From: Erodium maritimum
Lineage: Eukaryota; Streptophyta; Magnoliopsida; Geraniales; Geraniaceae
NCBI GenBank assembly: GCA_963921825.1
Contig: OY997593.1
Coordinates: forward strand, 55,908,039-55,972,038
Length of the DNA stretch: 64,000 bases
Reading direction: 5' to 3'
Shown here: positions 37,327-47,380 of the stretch, in pieces
How positions within the stretch are numbered: the stretch's first letter is position 1
Layout of the letters: each line of letters opens with the position of its first letter
Translations under genes and position numbers: made by a program
Notes under the pieces: model-generated
Database searches by the model: none
Told to the model about the DNA's origin: nothing
The model's input: only the letters and a program-made list of their open reading frames with translations

Positions 37327-40276
37327 CATGTCCTGCATAGCCGTTTTCGCTTGTTACTAGCATTGATTGCCTTTTCTTTATTACTGATCATTCTACTCCC
37401 AGATCACAAGCGAGAGCCCTTGGTGTTTGTGATATTTGGTGGCTGGACAGTGACTATTTCTGGCAATTTGATCCCTGTCACCGATGCTATGAAACTTGTT
37501 CTATTGAGTCTATTCTCATTCACTATGTCATCCACCGTCTTCACTCTGTATCGATTTAGAGTGTCCAACAATCCTCGAATACTTGAAATTGCTGCATCTT
37601 CTGTCCCAATCATTTCAGTAAACTTGGTTTTCACCACATCCATAACTTCATCATCCTTCAGACTAGGACCTTCAGCTGGAACACCATTAGAAGACAATGT
37701 AGCTGTCAAGTTTGTGTCTTTACACCATCTCTGGTTTACAAGTGTCCTAGGAATCTTCCTCAACGTTGTGTTTTGCAGCGCAAAGAATATGTGAGAACAT
37801 ATATAGCCCGTTGTTAGAAGCTTGTTGCAATTGCACTCAAAGTCATTTGTACTCATCGTCCAACTCACCCTGAATTCCTTACCATCTTTAATAATCAACG
37901 AATCCCTGACTTTATAGACAATGGTGTCATATACGGTGTCATCCATGCCTGCCAAGCTGCAGCGGTTGAGAGCATAAACTATATGCTTTTGTATGTCAGC
38001 AAACACAATATGTGTGTACACAGTCCAAGCATCTGCTTCAAAACACGTGTTTGTCTTCAACACCGGATATGAGTTGTAGATGTGCATCATAAGACTGAAA
38101 TGCTCATTCCTTTGGTTCTCTATCACCATGCCACACCGCCAGATCAAGTGAACAAGGGTTAGGTACTGATCTGTGAGTTATTGATAGGCCTGGTTGGCTG
38201 ATTCAGACCTTGATGTTGTCCTCATAAACAACCCCATCGGGAAATCCCTATGGTATGCTGGGATCCAACTGTGACGCAGATCGAATCAGACATTGAGCCA
38301 AGTGTTGTCCTGCAAATTGAAGTCTTCAATGATGCTAGCCCACTGTTCATCAAACTCATCAGGGCCTATAAGATTGTTGTATACTATGGAATCCATCCTT
38401 TTCTCAAAGTCTGTATCATGTGTTATACTTCCAGGCACCTATAACATTTTTTGTAAGATTTGTAAACCTGAACAAATAAATAATACTAATTGACAATACT
38501 GTGGCATATGGATATTTTGTGTTCATAGATTGAGAAAACAAACATAACAGTTTGAGAATAGATATAAACCCATCCCATAGTAGTTAACTATCAGAACCAT
38601 ATTAAGAATAAAATGTTTTGAGTAAACAAGCATTACAAGACGAGAATACAGAGTATATGATTTTCTTATAGAGACTGACCTTAAGACGAATCTTATTCAT
38701 AATGTGCCACATGCAGAGTTTGTGCTTAGTCTCTGTCATGACTTTAGGTATTGCAACTTTCATTGCTGGGTCTTGATCTGTCACCAGATACATTAGTTGC
38801 TTCCCATTCATCGCTTTCAGAAAAGCGTTAAACATCCAAGTGAAAGACTCGATATCCTCATGTGTTACCCGTCTCAGCCCAAAAGTCACAGATTTGTCAT
38901 AGTTGTCTACTCCTGTAAACGGACAAAATGGCATCGAGTACCTACAAAACATCAATCGTTAATAAAGGCTATTGTTTATAATAGTTGTTTGAATGAATTA
39001 GGGAATACGAGTAATACTTACTGGTTAGTCCTGTAAGTTGTGTCAAAGGAAACATTATCCCCATAAAGCTCGTAATTCTTGATAGCTATTTCATCACACC
39101 AGAATAGCTTAGTTAGGCTTTCGCTTGTGTCAACATCGTACTCATAGTAGAACTTTTTGTTGGCTACCTTCTTGTCACGGAACTGGTCAAGGATTATCTG
39201 AACATCACTTCCTCCAATATAGGCTTTCAAGTCCCTGTGGTAGTTGAAGAAATCACGCTTTAAAGCTCCAACATGGCTGGGACATCCGCGTGTTTCACTG
39301 ATTAGTCTATGTGCTTTTGAGGGACCTATTCCCGATCTCTCGCAAAAGTTCATATACTCAACATGGTTGCCTTCCATGTGTCGGTTACCTCGCATCTCAT
39401 GTCTGTGCTCCGCTCCAACCATAGGGTGGTTATGACCTTCAACAAACTTGGATACTTTGTACCCTAATTCCTCTGAAACAAATGTGAACCTTATCATCGC
39501 TTCACAATTAATTCTTGTGAGTAGTCTGTTCCTCTTTTTTGTAGTCTTTGAAAGTTGTGGACTGTTTTGTTCGGGGATCTCACCCTGTTTGGAGCATACC
39601 ATGTACTTTAGCTTTATGTTGTTTGTTTTATCCTTCTTCTCCGTAGACCTTCTTCTAGTGAATCCAGACAGTCTACCGTAATTTTGGTAGAAATCTATCG
39701 CCTTATTCAGTGTCTTGAATTCATTTCCTACAAATGGCGTTCGTTCAGGCTGTCAGGATGGCAAGTATATCCTGGTTCCTCCAGCAGAAAACAGAACAGT
39801 GTTTTGGAGATCTGATTCTGTAGTACAGTCACTGTCTGTGCCTGCAGCTGATATTCATGGAAGTAGGGATCAGTTTGAGGATATAATAATTTCAGATTGC
39901 ATATACAACACACATAGAATCATATAGTTATAATATACTCAGATTGATACACAGGCAGTAGTATATAGTAACAGGCAAAACATATTATTTATCGTTTGAG
40001 AAAATAAGCAAGTTAGTTTGCGGATACTACACATCTAGTTTGAGAATGAGTCATGGAGGAGATTTTATATCTTGTTTGAGAAGAAACAAATTTTTTATGT
40101 CGCTAAATATCGTACAACACAAACTAATGTTTTGAGTACCTAAGCATTCTAGTTTACGGATAAAGAAACGATCATGAATATGACGTTTTGGTCAACGGAA
40201 AAACAGATTTTGCAGCGATTCTAGAAGCAAATCAATTTTGTTGAATGGATCTATACTTACATATTGTAGATGACAT
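37254..40276 (-). pseudogene. FAR1/FHY3-type MULE transposase
   Basis: Minus-strand exons: 40276-40261 (ATG then MSSTI), 39841-39022, 38941-38680, 38438-37254; all three introns are GT-AG. Domains in order: FAR1 DNA-binding domain (about 39750-39400; PFVGNEFKTL...FYQNYG...GF, Cys/His residues, EGHNHPM); MULE transposase with first Asp in SFDTTYRTNQ, second in VTDQDPAM followed by CMWHIMNK, and acidic SRSESANQ as the third; SWIM finger FECNCNKL...GYICSHIFFAL; C-terminal zinc knuckle CRTCNTMQDHDTRTC and Lys tail. In-frame stops: TGA 39753-39755, TGA 38286-38288, TAA 38178-38180, TGA 37404-37406. The long open frame ending at 37406 is therefore not the true C-terminus. The enzyme would cut and join element ends; this copy is dead unless the stops are read through. 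Confidence 0.85.
39842..40260 (-). other. First intron of FAR1-type gene, with dispersed motif
   Basis: Donor GTAAGT (40260-40255) and acceptor CTGCAG (39847-39842). It joins codons ACA ATA T|GC ACA in frame. It contains several TTTGCGGATA / TTTGAGAAT copies (about 39985-40170). Confidence 0.65.
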
Positions 40277-40598
40277 CTCGATTTGTTTATTGGCTAGCTG
40301 TGTTAAAATCCGACGATATCAATCAATATCTCCGGCGATCTCTGTTGCGATTTCCGACAATCTCACTGTGCGATCTCTGGTGCGATCTCAGTCACGATCT
40401 GAGTTTTTGTTTGGAATCAAGTTTCGAAGAATCGTAGCTTCTTTTAATCTAGTCCGTGATCTCGATTTCTTCGAGAAAACTCCGATCTAGGGTTGATATT
40501 TGGGAAATCGTAGAGATTTTTTTGAGAGACTTTCTAACTCTGTGTTTGATTCGATTTCTGATTTGTTGTTTAGGAACTTTCCTTTTTGAATTTGGCGG

Positions 40599-40606
40599 TT
40601 TTATAG
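40599..40606 (-). promoter_or_regulatory. TATA box of FAR1-type gene
   Basis: Minus strand CTATAAAA, about 325 bp upstream of the start codon at 40276. The intervening GATC-rich stretch would be a 5' leader. Tentative. Confidence 0.4.
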
Positions 40607-41018
40607 AGGAAGTTGGGGTTAATTCGCGCACTCATCTAGGACCGTCGATAAATTATTCGCAGTGGACGAACCTGATTCAGTTTTGAAAGTTCAGTCAAAA
40701 CAGTTTATTTTATACTGAATAGTTTCTTTGCTTATATTTCATATTTAGTTTGCGGATATGTCATATCTAGTTTGCGGATAGTTCATATCTAGGTTGCGAA
40801 TACTGTTAGTCATGATACTATCTAGAAACTGCATGCGCACTATCATGTTGAGAATACAGAAAACATGGTTTGAGAAAATACAACATCTAGTTTGAGAAGA
40901 CTGAAAGTAAATATTCATAGATTCATTAGAACAAGATGGTGTGTGAAACACCAAACAAAAACATAAAAGACGACATGCATGAAAAACAAGATACCACCAA
41001 TCTTCTTCTGGATGTGGC
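40607..41018. repeat. Spacer with TTTGCGGATA-like repeats
   Basis: No gene seen. Clear motif run at 40745-40910 (TAGTTTGCGGATATGTCATA repeated, then TTTGAGAAA forms). Confidence 0.65.
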
Positions 41019-41279
41019 TTAGGGATCTACGGTTATATTTCCGAGGAATTCTTGATACTCCCTCTGTTTCACAAGCATGCGTTCTTTCGAAGCTCTTTCT
41101 TCTGTGGTCCAGGTAAGGTTTTCGTCCGTTTCCATTTCAGCCAAGAGCTTGATCACCTTCGCATCCAGCATCAACATATTATACTGGATTGTTGTGAATT
41201 TAAGCTTCCATAGGTGGTGTATGGAAGCCAAACGTCTGGCTTCATCTTCTGCATTCATGCGAGCCCATTCAACATTCAT
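41019..41279 (-). CDS. Small coiled-coil protein P3
   Basis: 86 residues, unknown function, intact frame. Predicted helical and highly charged. The stretch LKFTTIQYNMLMLDAKVIKL followed by LAEMETDE aligns without gaps to the core of P1 and P4 (L-x-I and VV/VI-x-L positions, then an acidic patch). There is no upstream in-frame ATG before the TATA box at 41350-41357. Same strand and similar size as P1, P2 and P4. An LTR (copy 3) begins 138 bp upstream of the ATG. Confidence 0.6.
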   Translation of the reverse strand: MNVEWARMNAEDEARRLASIHHLWKLKFTTIQYNMLMLDAKVIKLLAEMETDENLTWTTEERASKERMLVKQREYQEFLGNITVDP

Positions 41280-41349
41280 AGAGGCCTTTTTTGTTGCTTT
41301 TTTTGAGTTGAAGAGTGAAAGATGTGTTCAAGTAGTTACTCAGTAGTGG

Positions 41350-41357
41350 TATTTATA
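41350..41357 (-). promoter_or_regulatory. TATA box of P3
   Basis: Minus strand CTATAAATACC, 71-78 bp upstream of the P3 ATG. Nearly the same octamer and context as the P1 box. Confidence 0.65.
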
Positions 41358-43150
41358 GAAATGGTCCTAGGGGGTTATTTGTAATCTTGAACAAAGTAAT
41401 GGGGTTAGTGGGTAGTTTGTAAGAACCGCTCCCGGTCAACGCCAGTCAAATTGGCGAAAAACAGGAAATTTTAAAATTTTTGGACAGACACCTAAATGAA
41501 CCTTAATTTGACCATGAGGGTCATATCGGACTTAAGTTGACCCCGATATCGACCAAAGTGAGTTCTGGGGGGCTCAGGGCAACTTTCTGATCAATTTGGG
41601 AAATGTTGACTTTTTGCCGGAAAAGTCAACCGAGCGACGTTTTGGTCTGTTCGAGGCTCGTTTTGGATCCAAAAAGCTTAGTCGTCGTCACAGCGGTCTT
41701 AGTTGAGCCGTTTCCTTGTAGCCCGTGAAGTTTCGTAATTTCTTGGAAAAAGTGCTCGTTCGGGGCCCGAGACGGCCGAAATTTTGCGAATCTGACTGGA
41801 AAATATCTAGAATATATTTTCCAAAAGGTGTGGGACCCACTTGCCACATGTCACCAATGTGGTGGTGTTAGGTAACATTGAACAAAACAAAGGAAGACCA
41901 TATGGGGGGGGGGGGGGGGTTCGGCCATATGTTCAAAAAAGAGAAAAAAAAAAGAGTTTTGAAGACAGAGAAAGGAAATAGAAAGAGGAGAGAAGGAGGA
42001 GAGAAAAGAGAAGGGGGGAGTTAGGGTTTTGATATTTCCCGACTATCCAACCGGTGGATCGTCTCAACGATCAAGGAATCGAGCTCCCACCGTCATTCCC
42101 TACGGTGAGTACCCTTTCGATTTTCATTTTGGTACGTTTAAAGTTTAGGGTTTGGGTTAAAACGAGTAGAATATGGATGAGTTGAGGTGTGGGGTTCGTT
42201 GGAGACGTTTTGGAGCAAAGATTGAACATTTTCTGGTGACCGGAAGCTCGGGGGAGCTCCGGCCACCGTGTATGGTGGCTGGCCGGAGCTAGGACCGGCC
42301 ACCACCATGGTGTACCGGCCCAAAACCGGCCCTAGTCACCCACGGCCAAGGATGGCCGGGTGGGGCCCACATGCTCGGGTATCGGGTTTTCGTGTTCGGG
42401 TGGTTTAGGACGATCCCCAAGTCGGTAATCCACACCTGGAACGAATTTTGGATTTAAATTGTGAAAGTTGTAATTGACGGGTTTAGAAACTTTAAACGCG
42501 AACTAAATTACTCGAAAGTCGGAAATTGATTCCGTCGATTGCATAGGGACCCTTGGATTATTCTAAGACCGTAGAAACAAAATCGGGAATTTTCGGAGCC
42601 CCGGAAGGGCGTTTTCAAAACCCGGGCAGATTCGCCGAGCCGGGCGAATTGGGCCTTTCCGGGCCCATTATCGACAATGTCGAGTAATTGGGAAGTTTGG
42701 GAGTGATCGACATTGTCGGGGTTACATTTGGCCGTCTAGTGTATTAAAATTCAGTTTATGCCTGCAAGCTTAAAAGTGTTTTAAATTGTGTTCTTATTAG
42801 ATCGTGCCACCGACAGAGGAAAGGGAAAGCTAGGCGAGTGATCGTGATCACGCCGGAGCTTGGTAGTGAGCTTTTGGGAAGGCATACGAGGTAGGGAAAA
42901 GTAGCCAGATCTCGGCCCTGACTAGGGAAAGTTAACAGTAGAAATGCATGTGACACTTGGGTGTCGTGGGTTAAGTATGTTATCGAGCAATAGAAAGGCA
43001 GGCGACACCGGGTGGTGTCGTATGATATGGGAACGTATAGAACAATAGAAATGCATGTGACACTTAGTAGTGTCGTAGGAGCAGTGAACTTATCGATATT
43101 AGAATTACTGGAGGCATTTGGTTATGCCCGGAGGTTGATTGTTTAGTTTG

Positions 43151-43350
43151 TGTCTTGGGTGGCCATGAGTGCCCGTGGGGTTGTTAAACCCGTATTTTTA
43201 CTGTTGGTGTGTCTTGGGTGGCCATGAGTGCCCGTGGGGTTGTTAAACACGTATTTTTTTTTACTGTTGGTGTGTCTTGGGTGGCCATGAGTGCCCGTGG
43301 GGTTGTTGAACTCGTGCTTTACTGTTGGTGTCTTGGGTGGCCATGAGTGC
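43151..43350 (+). repeat. Minisatellite inside LTR copy 3
   Basis: About three and a half units of 55-63 bp, core GTGTCTTGGGTGGCCATGAG, homologous to the array in copy 2 but with fewer, more diverged units. Confidence 0.75.
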
Positions 43351-43434
43351 GTGTGGAGTGTTAAACCGGTGTTGTTGCTGTTGTTGAACTTTGCTTGTGA
43401 TTATGATTGTGGTTGCCTGAGGATGGGGTGTGAC

Positions 43435-43520
43435 AGGTCGACCGCCTGATCCGACCGCGTGTCGGGAAAAGTGCGATAGGTGGACCGCCTGATCCGACCG
43501 CGTGTCGGGAAAAGTTGCGT
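43435..43520 (+). repeat. 43-bp tandem duplication inside LTR copy 3
   Basis: Two units beginning AGGT(C/G)GACCGCCTGATC. A third, diverged copy lies at about 43637. None is evident in the other LTR copies. Confidence 0.8.
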
Positions 43521-44287
43521 GGGTATTGGCTAGCCTTCCGACAGGGATCGGTAAGGTTGAGCGTCTTCTTTGGCGATGAGGGCGGCTCCCCTTCTGACTA
43601 GCTATCGGAAAAGTACGACTTTATACATCGTCGACAGGTCGACCGCCTGACCCGACGTCGTTCGGGGAAGTTGCGTGGACAGGCTCGAGCCCAGCCGGTT
43701 AGCAACCGACACTGAGCAGCTGGAGTGCGATCCTTTGTGATCTTGTTTGGTGTGCGATCTTTTGTGATCTTGGGTGTTGTGTGGTTATCTTTTGTGTCTT
43801 TGGTGGAAGTCGTAATCGCTGTGTTGGGTCTACATTACGTGTCCGGGATTTGAGTCGGTTGGGGAAGGTAACAGTTTGTGTGTCAGTTGCGTTACTTGAG
43901 TTGTGGATAGTAGTCCCCAGTGTTGGGTTTGTTGTTGGTGTTTCCGGCATTGTCTGCTAGTATGCCGTCGCCAGTCTGGTATCTGTGGTGGTGAGCGAAC
44001 GCTCACCCCTAGCTGCTTTTCCTACAGGCACTGGTCGCGGGACGGACTAGGTGAGCTGTCGAAGCTTGAAGAGCTGGGAGCGGGAGTCCGAGTTCCCTTT
44101 TGAGTTTAGCGACGTACGCCTTGTCTTTTGTTCGCTGGTTTGGACGTACTTTTGAGTTGTAAATTATTGTTTTGATTAACTAAATGGTGATTTTTTTGCA
44201 ATTTATTTAAAAGGTTTGAAAATGGTTTATTTTTTTATCGTTCGCGTTCCGGGTTCGGTTCTACTGAATTTGGGGCGTGACATGGTT

Positions 44288-44781
44288 ACTTTTCAAGGTC
44301 AGAATATCAAGTGTTTTATCCAAGACTGAGGATTTGTATTTCTTATGTATTAAATTCTCAAACATTTATAAAATTATCCTCAAAACAAAAATCAGTGTCT
44401 CGTTGCAGTATACAATCGTGTCTTGACACGCGTCACTTCCAAATCTCACCAGTGTCTGATCAGTATCATTGGTAAATCTCTCTCGAGCCACACGAAATAT
44501 TTTCTTAAATATTAAACAAGAATGAATTAGGATGTTTGTCTTTGTGGCTTTACGAGTTTAAGAATACAAGGTATCTTGTTTGCGAAACCATTGTATACAT
44601 TTGCAAATTACGTAGTATAGTGTAATATTTGTGTCTATTTTAGTGCATATTTAGTTAAACAAAAAGCTTTTCATTGATTCATCTGGAGTCTAAAAGAACA
44701 ACCAAAATCACGACATCAAATAGAAGAACCAAAAGACAACACAAAAGACATGAAAACAGAAAGGAAACTACATGCAATCCC
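44288..44781. repeat. Spacer with TTTGCGAAA-like motifs
   Basis: No gene seen. AT-rich, with scattered motif copies (44350-44610) and one GACACGCGTCAC palindrome (44426-44437). Confidence 0.5.
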
Positions 44782-45045
44782 TTAGGAGCTCTCTTTCACA
44801 ATGCTTCCAAGTGCAGTCTTATACTTCATGAGTGTCTTCGTCATGCTTCCCTTGCAAGCTATGTGTTCTCCTTCTGCGTTGGACATGTCTTCTTCTTCCC
44901 ATTCATCCATCAGGTTGACCACCCTGTCATGTGTTATCAGCAAATGGGACTTGATGATGGACAACTTCAAATGTCGAAGCTCACGTTCGAACCCAAGATG
45001 TTCTTTCTCTAGAACTTCCATTTTGAGTTTTTTTGAGGATTCCAT
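44782..45045 (-). CDS. Small coiled-coil protein P4
   Basis: 87 residues, unknown function, intact frame. Residues 24-56 (R...L.L..I..H.LL.....VV.L...E.E..DMSN) match P1 residues 45-77 with identical spacing, so the two are paralogues. Charged and helical throughout, with a Lys-rich N-terminus. TATA box 72-80 bp upstream. Divergent from Ac2, whose ATG is 613 bp away. This mirrors the P1-Ac1 arrangement. Confidence 0.65.
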   Translation of the reverse strand: MESSKKLKMEVLEKEHLGFERELRHLKLSIIKSHLLITHDRVVNLMDEWEEEDMSNAEGEHIACKGSMTKTLMKYKTALGSIVKESS

Positions 45046-45116
45046 TTTTGTCTGTATGATCTAGTTATTCAGAAGAGATGTGAGTGTGAATAATTTTTTA
45101 TCGGTGATAGAGGGGG

Positions 45117-45125
45117 TATTTTATA
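45117..45125 (-). promoter_or_regulatory. TATA box of P4
   Basis: Minus strand CCTATAAAATACCCC, 72-80 bp upstream of the P4 ATG. Matches the P1 box including the trailing CCCC. Confidence 0.65.
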
Positions 45126-45657
45126 GGGGTATTGATATAGAGTATGTAGTGGAACACGTGCCAAGCACGCACGAAATGTGATAAAAGCACATTGTTGCAA
45201 ACAAAATGTCCTATATTCGCAAAACATAATGCTTGTTTCCCCAAACTGGAAAACCATTTACGCAAAACAGAATGATTATTTCCTCAAACTAGAATTTTGT
45301 ATTTTCAGAAATACAAGATGCTGTTTTACGCAAACCAAAATGCTAATTTCCGAAATTCATCATGTTGGAACACGTGTCAAGCATGCAATAAAAGTAAGGT
45401 AATCATGATTTTAATTTTTGATCTGAAAACACGCAACCGCCCTTTAATTTTTGATCTGACTACAACCGCCCTTTCATTTCGCCCTTCCATTTCAATATCT
45501 TCTGTCATCATTACAAAAATCTCTTCGCGCCAAACGAAAAGCTTCCCAAATTAATGGCGTCGTTCTATTTCCCCAAATTTTCTGATACCCTTTTGATATC
45601 TTTATATTGAAACCCAAATCAACTATTTTCTCATCATCCCTATCGTAGTAGGTAGCC

Positions 45658-46219
45658 ATGTCATCATCTCCCAAGTCTCCCTCTATTCTGTCTTCTAACA
45701 GTGATGGAGACAAATGACAATCTTTCGAATGCAAATCTCCACCATCACAAATCTTCAGTAGTGATGATGATGACGACGACGTCTGTTCAAAGAGGCGTAG
45801 GGTGAATCCCTCCTCCTCCTCCTCCCTTGATGATGATCCTCTCATAAATGAGTATGACATTCCTAAACCGGGGGATACTGATTATGAATCACCGCCGGTT
45901 GAAGATGAAGATGAAGAGGAGAATGAGGAAGAAGATGAAGAATGAGGAAAATGAAGACAAGGATGAGGATAAAGTACCTCCAACCGCACCTGCTCCCGCA
46001 GAGGACAATGAGGAAGACAATTGTTATGTTGATGAAGATTGGCTAGATGATGATGAAGAAGATGTCCATTCAGAGGATGATGAAGAAGAGCAAGAGTGAG
46101 AAGAGGAAGAAGAAGATAACATAGGCCCATATGGGGAGGATCCTGAGGAAGGAGTTGTGGAAGATGAAGAAGATTTCTGGGATGATGATGATGATGATGA
46201 AGATGAAGATGATGCTTAA
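45658..46219 (+). pseudogene. Acidic nuclear-type protein Ac2, broken
   Basis: Starts MSSSPKSPSILSSNSD, then TGA at 45715-45717. The same frame continues through an Asp run, CSKRRR (possible nuclear signal) and a Ser-rich stretch, then a frameshift near 45938 leads into a long Asp/Glu tail. Another in-frame TGA is at 46097-46099 and the final TAA at 46217-46219. Organisation matches Ac1 (acidic, basic KRRR, acidic tail). It has extra Pro/Ala and aromatic patches (VPPTAPAPAE, DEEDFWDD). Not expected to give a full protein. Confidence 0.55.
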
Positions 46220-47345
46220 TTACTGTAGTATTTTAATATATTTTTTTGTGGAAAGTAAGTATTATTATCATATAAAATCAGTCATGTTTAAGTATATTTT
46301 TGGTTTGTGGATACAGTTGTTCTCGTTTGCAAATACAAGAACCCTAGTTTGCAAATATAATCATTCCAGTTTGCAAACAATGCAATCTAGACCAAGTAAA
46401 CCAAAATGAAAAACGTCTGTGGATATCGATATAATCGTTTGCGGATGAAGAACAAATCGTTTGCAGATAAGCTAAAGAGGACAAATCCGTTTTTGATGTT
46501 AGTTATGAAGTCACATGGCATGTTACACGTGGCACAGTGTTGATCTTTAAATGGTTCATCAGTATCTCATAACAGAATTGTTTTATGAGGATACAGTTAT
46601 TCTTGTTTGCGAATAGAGGAATCCCAGTTTGCGAAAGTTGACAGAATACCAAGCAAAACATTTTCCTTCATAACATAGGTTGAACAAAAGAGAAGCGTAC
46701 ATAGGTTGTTTTTTGAGATTTTATTTTTTATTGTTTGAGAATATAATCATTCCAGTTTGCAAACAATGCAATCTAGACCAAGTAAACCAAAATGAAATCG
46801 GTTTGCGGATATCGATATAACCGTTTGCGGATAAAGAACAAATTGTTTGCAGATAAGCTAAAGAGGACAAATGATAGGCAAGGAAAGCAAGCAGAATTTT
46901 TTTGATGATACTGTTATTATTTTTTGCATATATAGAAGAATTTGTTTGAGAATGAGGATGAGGATGTTTTTATTTTTTCTGTTTTCAAATTCGAATACTT
47001 CTTTGATTTTTTTTCCAGTTTAAAATGACCAGCGTTGTGTTTATCAGTTTTTATTTACGACCATTTGGTTTAAATTAAAATCTCAGACGAGCAGGCCTAG
47101 ATTGCGGATATTAGAATTCTATGTTGCGAGAGAAATCTGCGTTGCATAAAATAGACGCGCGTTATTTAAAAGGTTAAATTCCATTTTTGCCCCTGAGTAG
47201 AGGCGCGTGGCCCATAATTGGTTCTAATTTGCGCGCTTTCGCGCGCTTCGCTCAGAGCCGTAGATCGCGCGTGCTGCTGATAGATGGACGATCCTGATGC
47301 AGTTCGCAGGTTCGCATATTACAGGTGGTTCGCACCTGATAGCGT

Positions 47346-47348
<3 letters not shown>
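46220..47348. repeat. Right subterminal region of the large transposon
   Basis: Dense in motif variants (TTTGCGGATA, TTTGCAAATA, TTTGAGAATA; 46300-46950 and 47100-47130). It includes a partial direct repeat of about 125 bp (about 46355-46485 and 46748-46875). Ends with GC-rich CGCG clusters (47215-47275) and the terminus GTTCGCAGGTTCGCATATTA ... CACCTGATAGCGTCC before (TA)n. No gene. Confidence 0.6.

Positions 47349-47376
<28 letters not shown>
47349..47376. repeat. (TA)14 tract
   Basis: Uninterrupted TA dinucleotides between the right end of the large transposon and the left end of the small inverted-repeat element. The small element's other end also abuts TA repeats (61296-61324). Confidence 0.9.

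Positions 47377-47380
<4 letters not shown>

Larger units (their letters stand above)
41418..44282 (+). mobile_element. Solo LTR of TGTAAGAACC family (copy 3)
   Basis: 2865 bp, TGTAAGAACC to GGGGCGTGACA. TSD TAGTT (41413-41417) against TGGTT (44283-44287), one mismatch, suggesting greater age than copies 1 and 2. It includes a G16 run (41904-41919), the GGCCGG-rich segment (42231-42360) shared with copy 0, minisatellite units (43151-43350) and a 43-bp duplication (43435-43520). No internal region. Lies between P3 and P4. Confidence 0.88.
9298..47348. mobile_element. Large multi-gene MULE-like DNA transposon (split by LTR insertions)
   Basis: The sequence left after removing the LTR elements (9298-9360, 17829-22552, 24410-25181, 36583-41417, 44288-47348; about 13.5 kb) carries a FAR1-type MULE transposase, a Ulp1/C48 protease gene, four small coiled-coil genes and two acidic genes. 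The spacers share a dispersed TTTGCGGATA-like motif. The right end (about 47300-47348) matches the right terminus of a small inverted-repeat element at 61245-61291, and both abut (TA)n. The left end is outside the window. MULEs carrying Ulp1 domains are known in plants (Kaonashi type). The coiled-coil and acidic genes are not a standard part of any element I know. That this is a single element is inferred from shared motif, gene style and continuity across each insertion. Confidence 0.6.

Noticed and set aside
41904..41919. G16 run as a functional quadruplex element
   Set aside because: Single homopolymer run in a decayed LTR, absent from the other copies; most likely slippage.
43151..43520. 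Possible CRISPR-like array
   Set aside because: Units are directly adjacent, without unique spacers, inside a plant LTR; these are minisatellite and local duplication.
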